A stretch of 9,755 nt of DNA from Candidatus Omnitrophota bacterium (GTDB lineage: Bacteria; Hinthialibacterota; Hinthialibacteria; JAKQFZ01): the NCBI GenBank assembly GCA_029558215.1, contig JAKQFZ010000936.1, positions 1-9,755 of the forward strand, read 5' to 3'. The notes under the pieces are model-generated. The model was not told the DNA's origin and searched no databases. It saw only the letters and a program-made list of their open reading frames with translations. Both the position numbers and the translations under genes were made by a program. Shown here piece by piece: positions 4,586 to 9,755 of this stretch (position 1 is the stretch's first letter; each line of letters begins with the position of its first letter).

Positions 4586-7321
4586 TCAATAGCAGACGTT
4601 GATTCTCATCTTCCTGTCCACTTGTTTCAGCACAAGGGTCTCACCTGATAGTTCAACGGGAGTCTGGGGAGAAATCTTCACCTTCCTGATCGGCAGCTGC
4701 CTGGGATGCCGCAATCGAACACGAATCTCGGAAGGTTTCTGTCTCTGGGGTGGGCTGATACGCACGACCATATTCCCATTGCGTTTCGCATCAATGCTAT
4801 AACTTACTTCACCGAAATGGGTCGGCGCCGACTTGACTTCTACTCTTTTGTCCGGTTCCAACCAGACTCGGGGAATCGCCCTGCCGATCCACAGAACATC
4901 ACCCTCTTCACACAAAAGCATGTTGCGCAGCAACCTCAACTGTTGTGTGCAGGAGTAAAGGTGTGGCAGTGTCAGGTGATTGTCTCCCGTTTGAATCATA
5001 TTGACCTCGACAGGAGAATAGGTGTCACGAGTCATCCCAAAAGCCATCATCCCCCAAAGCCCGAGAATCACGTTTCGAATGTTGTCCCGCTGCATCTTTG
5101 TCATGAGATAGCCATAGGTGTAGGCATGATCAACACCCAGTTGAAATTCACAGACGCCACCGATCAGGCCGTTCCTTCTCTCCATGATATCAGTGATCCA
5201 GTGCGAGCGAACATCGTCCGGAGTAAGAAATCCCGTCTCCAGAAGGATGCCGCATACCAAACCATAGTATCCGCCGCCCTGATACTGATCGAGTTTCAGC
5301 AGTCTCCGCGTTTCGGGTTCCATGGGAAGTATCTTCAGATCGCCATCCTGGAAAGCGGCTGCGTCCATCGCAGCCAGCAGGTCGTTCCGATACGCATCTG
5401 CCTCGGCGGCGTATCGCTCGGCTTCCGACCGCATTCCGAGAACCTGCAGAGCCTCTGCTCCTCGCTCCAAACCCATACAGGCATAGATGTCCGCCATGAA
5501 GTTGTAGACGGGTACCGGATAGTCACAGTAGGGGCGGAATTTGATCATCCCTTTTGTGATTCCCTCTTTGGGCGTCGCTTGGCGTTGCTGCAAAATCCAT
5601 TGGCAGCCCTTATCAATGTTTGGTGCAACCGATTGCAGCCAAGCAACATCTCGTGTGACCAGATAGTGTTCATAGAGCGCCATCAGCAAAGATCCGAGAT
5701 CCGGAAGCCCTGTTGCCTGCACGTACATGCCGTCTTCTGCTTGGAAATGCAGCTGGGTCTGGAGACATCGCTCCGCGTAGTTGTGCATTCCGAACAGATC
5801 CGCCGCCATCGTGTGCAGCGAAACACTGTAGCCAAACATTTCGTCATAGAAACCCGAACCGTCACGCGCTTCGACGTAGCCGTTGACAGTGTCAGCATTG
5901 AGCAGTGAGTAGACGATCCATGCCTTGTATGCTTCGTTCATTCGCTGGTCTGGAACACGGACTCTCTTGGCTATTTCGAGACGTTTCTCCCAATGCGCTG
6001 TCACGTTCCTGGAGATGCGTTCGAAAGCTGAAGAGGAAACCCGTTGGGCTGAAGAGGGTTCGGGATATTTGAAGGACAGACAGACTTCGTAATCTCTTCT
6101 GCCAATCTTCAACAACGGCCACTCGGTTCGTGCGCCGCTCCGTGCGTCCACAAGCGCAATCGGCTTCACCTCCTGGCCACTTTTCGATGTTCTTGCGCGC
6201 AGTCGCACGTAGGCAAAGAGATCCTTGTCCACTCGGAAGTCCTCAGACCAGCCGAAAACGGCCATCTCATACCGAATGTCATCTCGCTCCGTGGACAGCG
6301 TCACAATGGGAAGGTAACCTTTCTGCAGTCGCCTCGCTATTGGCGTATCTCCAAAGGGCTTCAGCGGATCGCCAATTTCGATCCATGCGTATGGACGATC
6401 CCAGGGACTGACATCCAGCCGCCCTTGATAATCTATTCCGATATCAAGCGGATGCTCCGGCACTCCGACCACTTCGCGGGGAAACTTGAAGGGTGGATAG
6501 AAAGCCTCAACAGATTCGTAGGTCGGATCTTCGGAACCTCGAAGCACAACCTGCGCAACGGGGTCGAGTCCTTCTGTCTCAATCGCCCTTTTCTCTGCTG
6601 AAGTCATCAGAAGCGCATCTTCAGGCGTCTTTTCGATTCGGATTTCGCCGACGAAACAGGTGTATTTCGAACCCCGATCTCCGTCTGGGGACATGGCAAC
6701 ATCACCAAAGGGCAGGACGTCGTCTTCTCCGTAGTAGTTGCCAAAGACCATCAGGGAAGGAGCACCCGCCAAGGAGTCCGGTCTGGGGATGGTCTTCAGA
6801 TGCCTCCATTCCTTGTCGTCTTCACTGTAAGAGAACCGAAAGCAATCCGACGCAATCTGAAACCGCAGGTAGTAAGGAATGCTGATCGAGCATCCAACGA
6901 GATGGGACTCTCTGGTTGTGCCCTGAATCGTTTGACTGATGAAAAACCGCGGAAAGGGTGTTGGCGAGACTCGCCCCATTCCGCAACCGTTCTCCGCATT
7001 CCAGACTAGATAGAAAGCCGCCCCCCAGATTTTGGCCGTCACGGTGATCAAGTCTTCCCCGAGCGGCCGTTGCAGATGAGCCGAGGCATGCGCAGTTGCC
7101 TCGATGCGTAGCGAATTGTTTTCGATGGACAGGCTATTGCCTTCTGAGACAACCGCTGTCCAGGCTTCACCGATTTTGGAACCCTCGAACATCTCGTGAA
7201 AAGGCAGGGTGATGGCGCCCATCTCAGATAAGGACTCCTGTTGATCAGCCAGTCCAGTCATCGGTACAGACACCATGAGACACACCCAAAGAACAAGGAC
7301 GAGATCGTTTGTTCGGTTCAT
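4586..7321 (-). CDS. Secreted multi-domain protein with predicted (alpha/alpha)6-barrel glycosidase fold
   Basis: The product is 911 residues. ATG 7321 is chosen because GGAGG (7332-7336) lies 10 bases upstream and a good promoter lies at 7359-7387; the frame is open up to 7492, but any extension would overlap that promoter. Residues 1-25 are a signal peptide (L-V-L-V-L-W-V-C-L-M-V-S-V-P, cleavage likely after G-L-A). Residues about 40-235 look like a LamG/DUF1349-like jelly roll (F-S-Y-S-E-D-D-K-E-W-R-H-L). Residues about 260-420 form another beta-rich domain. Residues about 445-805 are helical with six-hairpin glycosidase traits: YVEARDGSGFYDEMFG (482-497), L-H-F-Q-A-E-D-G-M-Y, G-G-V-C-E-F-Q-L-G-V-D-H-A (721-733). 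A closing strand set starts at D-V-L-W-I-G-R-A-I-P-R-V-W-L (808-821), as in GH65/78/95-type enzymes. Candidate acids are D487, D493, E494, E725 and D731, but none can be proven. The substrate is unknown. Confidence 0.75.
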   Translation of the reverse strand: MNRTNDLVLVLWVCLMVSVPMTGLADQQESLSEMGAITLPFHEMFEGSKIGEAWTAVVSEGNSLSIENNSLRIEATAHASAHLQRPLGEDLITVTAKIWGAAFYLVWNAENGCGMGRVSPTPFPRFFISQTIQGTTRESHLVGCSISIPYYLRFQIASDCFRFSYSEDDKEWRHLKTIPRPDSLAGAPSLMVFGNYYGEDDVLPFGDVAMSPDGDRGSKYTCFVGEIRIEKTPEDALLMTSAEKRAIETEGLDPVAQVVLRGSEDPTYESVEAFYPPFKFPREVVGVPEHPLDIGIDYQGRLDVSPWDRPYAWIEIGDPLKPFGDTPIARRLQKGYLPIVTLSTERDDIRYEMAVFGWSEDFRVDKDLFAYVRLRARTSKSGQEVKPIALVDARSGARTEWPLLKIGRRDYEVCLSFKYPEPSSAQRVSSSAFERISRNVTAHWEKRLEIAKRVRVPDQRMNEAYKAWIVYSLLNADTVNGYVEARDGSGFYDEMFGYSVSLHTMAADLFGMHNYAERCLQTQLHFQAEDGMYVQATGLPDLGSLLMALYEHYLVTRDVAWLQSVAPNIDKGCQWILQQRQATPKEGITKGMIKFRPYCDYPVPVYNFMADIYACMGLERGAEALQVLGMRSEAERYAAEADAYRNDLLAAMDAAAFQDGDLKILPMEPETRRLLKLDQYQGGGYYGLVCGILLETGFLTPDDVRSHWITDIMERRNGLIGGVCEFQLGVDHAYTYGYLMTKMQRDNIRNVILGLWGMMAFGMTRDTYSPVEVNMIQTGDNHLTLPHLYSCTQQLRLLRNMLLCEEGDVLWIGRAIPRVWLEPDKRVEVKSAPTHFGEVSYSIDAKRNGNMVVRISPPQRQKPSEIRVRLRHPRQLPIRKVKISPQTPVELSGETLVLKQVDRKMRINVCY

Positions 7322-7358
7322 GAGATGTTTTCCTCCAATGAAAAGTCGGCCAACACCA

Positions 7359-7387
7359 AGAATACTTGTGCGCAGATTGTCTGGCAA
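7359..7387 (-). promoter_or_regulatory. Sigma-70-like promoter for the barrel glycosidase-like gene
   Basis: On the minus strand TTGCCA (7387-7382) and TATTCT (7364-7359) are separated by 17 bases. Transcription would begin near 7352, giving a leader of about 30 bases containing the GGAGG ribosome site before ATG 7321. The -35 box overlaps a 15-bp inverted repeat at 7384-7398. Confidence 0.5.
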
Positions 7388-7398
7388 CAGCGTGTTGC
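7384..7398. promoter_or_regulatory. 15-bp inverted repeat overlapping the -35 box, candidate operator
   Basis: GCAACA (7384-7389), centre GCG, then TGTTGC (7393-7398) is a perfect 6-bp dyad. It shares four bases with the -35 box of the promoter at 7359-7387. A dyad of this size and place is typical of binding sites for dimeric repressors; the factor is unknown and no regulator gene lies in the window. The rest of the 341-base divergent gap (7322-7662) shows no clear promoter for the plus-strand gene and no small gene. Confidence 0.4.
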
Positions 7399-7662
7399 AG
7401 CAATCGATCCTCACTCTCAAATTCTGGCAGAAACCACGTTGCTCGCTTGCGCTCCTCGGCAGGATTTGAGATTCTTCAGCTGACCTTGTCACGCTCTGGC
7501 TTGTATGTGAATGCGTTCTTGCTCCTGCCTGTCTCAGGGAAAGAGCCTTGTGCTGGAGTATGAATTCTTCACTGGACAGTCTGCCGCTAGAGCATTGAAC
7601 GCCCTATTGGAGCAGTCCGCGGATTGCTTTCAGTCGAGCAAGCATCTGGAGGATCTAATCGC

Positions 7663-9579
7663 ATGAACACTCTTCGCGTACAAACGTTTCGGAGTTTCTG
7701 GTTGTGTCTGTCTGTGGTGTTCTGTGCCCAGCAGAGCCACGCCGCCCTGGCAAAATACAAACCGAACTTCTGCATGATTCCAACACTGAAAGAAGCGTGG
7801 ATTGTGGATGGTCAGTTGGATGATGCTGTGTTGGAGAAGGCTCCCCGATTTTCCGGTCTGGTTCGGGCGGGCGGGGCCTGTGTGGCAGAGTCTCAAACGG
7901 AGATATCTCTCTTCTCGGACGGAGAGAGCCTCTGCGTGGCATTTCTGTGTCACGAGGCAACGCCGTCAGAGATGCTTGCACAGTACATTGCTCGGGATAG
8001 TCGGGTCTGGGATGACGACAGTGTTGAGGTGTTCATCCAGTGCCCCTGGCAGCAGGAAGACTATTTTCATTTTGTCTTGAACACGCGCAATGTCATCTGT
8101 GATGAGCATATTCAGGCAAAAGAGTGGAACGCCAACATCGAGACGGAAACATTCGTTGGGAGTGATTTCTGGAGCGCCGAGATGCGGATTCCGCTGCATG
8201 AGCTCGGGGGCGCATTTCATCTGGACTTGCCATTCAAGGTCAACTTTGTGCGCAATCGACAGAATCCGGCAGTTCGTGAAATGTCCACTTGGTCTATCGT
8301 GGAAAAGAGTAACCATGACATTGAGACTTTTGGAGCGATCATGCGTGCCGAAAAGCCAATCCCTGGCTGGCAGTTGCGGGTTCCCAATCGCTTCTATCCG
8401 GGAAGAACCACGATCGGCGTCAATCCAGGTCTGGGTGGAAAGGTTCATGCCATTCTCGGGTGCTGGCCCTGCAATGGGCTGCTGTTCATTTCTGAGACGC
8501 TGACCCAGGATTCGGACATTACGTATATTCTGACTCCTGACACAAAGGGACAGACGTTTGAGGTTCGAGAAGGGAACAGCAAGTTTGGAGAACTCCTCTA
8601 CCGTACCCAGTGGCCTGTCAAGCCGCCGAAGTATGAGTCCCTGGAGCCACTCAAGAAACTGAGCGCGAAGGTCTCCAAGGATATTCAGGCTCTGCCTCGG
8701 GACACGCAAGCCCGATTCATGATGGATCAGGCCAAAGACACGGAAGAGCTGCAGAATCTTGTGCGCATTCGTTCGGATGAAGAGAAGCTCACACTCGATG
8801 CCTGGACAGAACTCGAACAACGCGCCTTCGATTTGGAAGTGCGTCTCAACAATCGGAACGGCTCCGTGCAGGCAAGAAAGAAATCTCCCAAATCCTCTTT
8901 GGTGATCGGTCTCTGTTCATCCATGTTGAAGGTGTTCATCCGCGACCATGCCTATCCTGGGCAGTTCACTGATCATTGGTCTTTGCAGATGGCACGTGGG
9001 GAGCGAGAAGCTTTTCAGGTATCGGTTCTTGCCACCGATGAGCCTCTGTCTGGAGTGCAAGTATTCCCAGGTGAGTTCCGATGCGGGACATACCGTTTTC
9101 CCTCAGAGAACATTTCGGTCAGTCTCGTTGGATATGTCTTGACTCGACAGCCTTCGTATGAAGTGGACTACGTGGGTTGGTGGCCTGATCCCCTCCTGAC
9201 CTTTCAGAAGACCGCCGATGCCCGACTGGGTGAGACACTGACTTTCTGGGTGGAGTTTCATGCTCCTGAGTCGCTCGCGCCAGGAACCTATCAAGGAGAA
9301 ATTGTCCTACAGACCGCCAAGGGGGACAGGCAGGTCGTGACCGTAGAGGTCGAGGTCTGGGATCTTCTCATTCAGCGCCCGTTCCATCTCCTGACTGCCT
9401 TTGCCTATCCGGAGGGAAATCCTTTGAGAATCCATGGCAGCCGATGGAATGAAGACTTGAAGCAAGCTTACTGGGATGCTCATTTTGAAAATGGAATTGA
9501 TATTGACCAACTTTACAGGTCAACACCTCCCTCCTGGGAGGATATCGAAAAGCTGCTGGAGAGCGGCAGAGAGACATAA
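7663..9579 (+). CDS. Secreted CBM9-like / GH123-N-terminal-like protein lacking its catalytic barrel
   Basis: The product is 638 residues. ATG 7663 has TGGAGGA (7647-7653) 9 bases upstream. Residues 1-27 are a signal peptide (W-L-C-L-S-V-V-F-C-A, cleavage likely after Q-S-H-A). Residues about 39-230 are a CBM9-like sugar-binding domain with the hallmark W-I-V-D-G-Q-L-D-D-A-V-L-E-K-A (46-60) and DSRVWDDDSVEVFIQ (112-126). Residues about 325-398 are charged and helical, a probable linker. Residues about 412-570 match the beta-sandwich that precedes the GH123/DUF4091 barrel (H-W-S-L-Q-M-A-R-G-E-R-E-A-F-Q-V, A-P-G-T-Y-Q-G-E-I-V-L-Q-T-A). Residues 573-638 enter the barrel (H-L-L-T-A-F-A-Y-P, L-Y-R-S-T-P-P-S-W-E-D-I-E-K-L-L-E-S-G), then TAA. 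Relatives normally continue for some 300 residues with the catalytic acids, so this copy is probably inactive as an enzyme or a broken gene. Only 41 bases separate it from ndk. Confidence 0.75.
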   Translation: MNTLRVQTFRSFWLCLSVVFCAQQSHAALAKYKPNFCMIPTLKEAWIVDGQLDDAVLEKAPRFSGLVRAGGACVAESQTEISLFSDGESLCVAFLCHEATPSEMLAQYIARDSRVWDDDSVEVFIQCPWQQEDYFHFVLNTRNVICDEHIQAKEWNANIETETFVGSDFWSAEMRIPLHELGGAFHLDLPFKVNFVRNRQNPAVREMSTWSIVEKSNHDIETFGAIMRAEKPIPGWQLRVPNRFYPGRTTIGVNPGLGGKVHAILGCWPCNGLLFISETLTQDSDITYILTPDTKGQTFEVREGNSKFGELLYRTQWPVKPPKYESLEPLKKLSAKVSKDIQALPRDTQARFMMDQAKDTEELQNLVRIRSDEEKLTLDAWTELEQRAFDLEVRLNNRNGSVQARKKSPKSSLVIGLCSSMLKVFIRDHAYPGQFTDHWSLQMARGEREAFQVSVLATDEPLSGVQVFPGEFRCGTYRFPSENISVSLVGYVLTRQPSYEVDYVGWWPDPLLTFQKTADARLGETLTFWVEFHAPESLAPGTYQGEIVLQTAKGDRQVVTVEVEVWDLLIQRPFHLLTAFAYPEGNPLRIHGSRWNEDLKQAYWDAHFENGIDIDQLYRSTPPSWEDIEKLLESGRET

Positions 9580-9620
9580 CGCTAACACATTCCATATGTA
9601 AAAATGCTGGAGGGAGAACA

Positions 9621-9755
9621 TTGAGTATACAGAGGTCACTGGTGCTGGTCAAGCCTGACGGCGTAGCCAGGGGACTGGCAGGAGAAGTAATCGCCCGGCT
9701 GCAGAAGAAAGGGCTGAAGCTCATCGCGCTGCGTATGCTGCACCTGGACAGAGGG
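9621..9755 (+). CDS. ndk: Nucleoside diphosphate kinase, N-terminal part (3' end outside window)
   Basis: A TTG start at 9621 has GGAGGGAG (9609-9616) 4 bases upstream. The 45 codons in the window read S-I-Q-R-S-L-V-L-V-K-P-D-G-V-A-R-G-L-A-G-E-V-I-A-R-L, then a K-K-G-L-K-L-I-A-L-R-M-L helix-strand. L-V-L-V-K-P-D-G (K11 included) is the conserved opening of the Ndk fold. The enzyme moves the terminal phosphate from ATP to other nucleoside diphosphates via a phospho-histidine, which lies beyond the window edge. The 41-base gap to the truncated GH123-like gene contains no terminator and no clear promoter, so ndk may now depend on read-through from upstream or on a weak promoter near 9591-9600. 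Confidence 0.92.
   Translation, partial: MSIQRSLVLVKPDGVARGLAGEVIARLQKKGLKLIALRMLHLDRG

Noticed and set aside
4549..4589. Hairpins GTGTGG/CCACAC (4549-4572) and TTGAT/ATCAA (4576-4589) as terminators between the convergent genes
   Set aside because: No T-tract follows either on either strand, the first has a 12-base loop, and the second overlaps a stop codon.
4706..5908. Open frame of 400 codons on the plus strand inside the glycosidase-like gene
   Set aside because: It lies antisense to a clear signal-peptide-bearing protein, lacks a ribosome site and a recognisable domain, and has the composition of a mirror frame.
7966..8820. Open frame of 284 codons on the minus strand
   Set aside because: Antisense to the CBM9-like/GH123-like gene; no domain, no start signals.
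1..9755. CRISPR arrays, tRNA or rRNA genes, transposase genes
   Set aside because: No regularly spaced repeats, cloverleaf-like segments or transposase motifs were seen on reading both strands.

Overview
The window looks like a piece of a mid-GC (roughly 50-55%) free-living bacterial chromosome with good Shine-Dalgarno sites. The style of the genes (a LeuA regulatory domain, a stand-alone receiver protein, large secreted multi-domain glycan proteins, a CBM9-like/GH123-like protein) suggests a PVC-type or related uncultivated lineage such as Planctomycetota, Lentisphaerota, Hydrogenedentota or Sumerlaeota. That placement is inference only; there is no rRNA or other phylogenetic marker to fix it.

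Layout. Positions 1-359 hold the 3' end of leuA (leucine synthesis). A single-domain response regulator follows at 420-839 and is closed by a strong hairpin terminator (863-910). Positions 911-1765 are a decayed stretch. It carries a phage-type Bro-N (antirepressor-like) gene on the minus strand that breaks off after its N-terminal domain, flanked on both sides by related short coding segments sharing a D-F-x-I-N-x-D-x-K-Y pattern. A cluster of small inverted repeats follows. A flavin reductase-like FMN-binding protein (1766-2284, minus) is divergent from a large secreted lipoprotein with a predicted beta-propeller fold (2468-4483, plus). That gene converges on a 911-residue secreted protein with a predicted (alpha/alpha)6-barrel glycosidase fold (4586-7321, minus). 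The latter is divergent from a secreted CBM9-like/GH123-N-terminal-like protein (7663-9579, plus) that ends where a catalytic barrel should begin. The start of ndk (nucleoside diphosphate kinase) begins 41 bases later, at 9621, and runs off the window.

How it fits together. Two housekeeping genes (leuA, ndk) bracket an accessory segment of about 8.7 kb. Its main content is three exported proteins predicted to bind or act on polysaccharides, arranged in alternating directions, each with its own start signals rather than in one operon. Two have convincing sigma-70-like promoters in the divergent gaps, and one of these overlaps a 15-bp inverted repeat that could be an operator. No transporter, SusC/SusD pair, sulfatase or regulator is visible, so this is not a standard polysaccharide utilisation locus. 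I see no CRISPR array, tRNA, rRNA or intact mobile element. The most interesting points are the truncated GH123-like protein, the glycosidase-like proteins of uncertain family, the candidate operator, and the remnants at 1005-1550.
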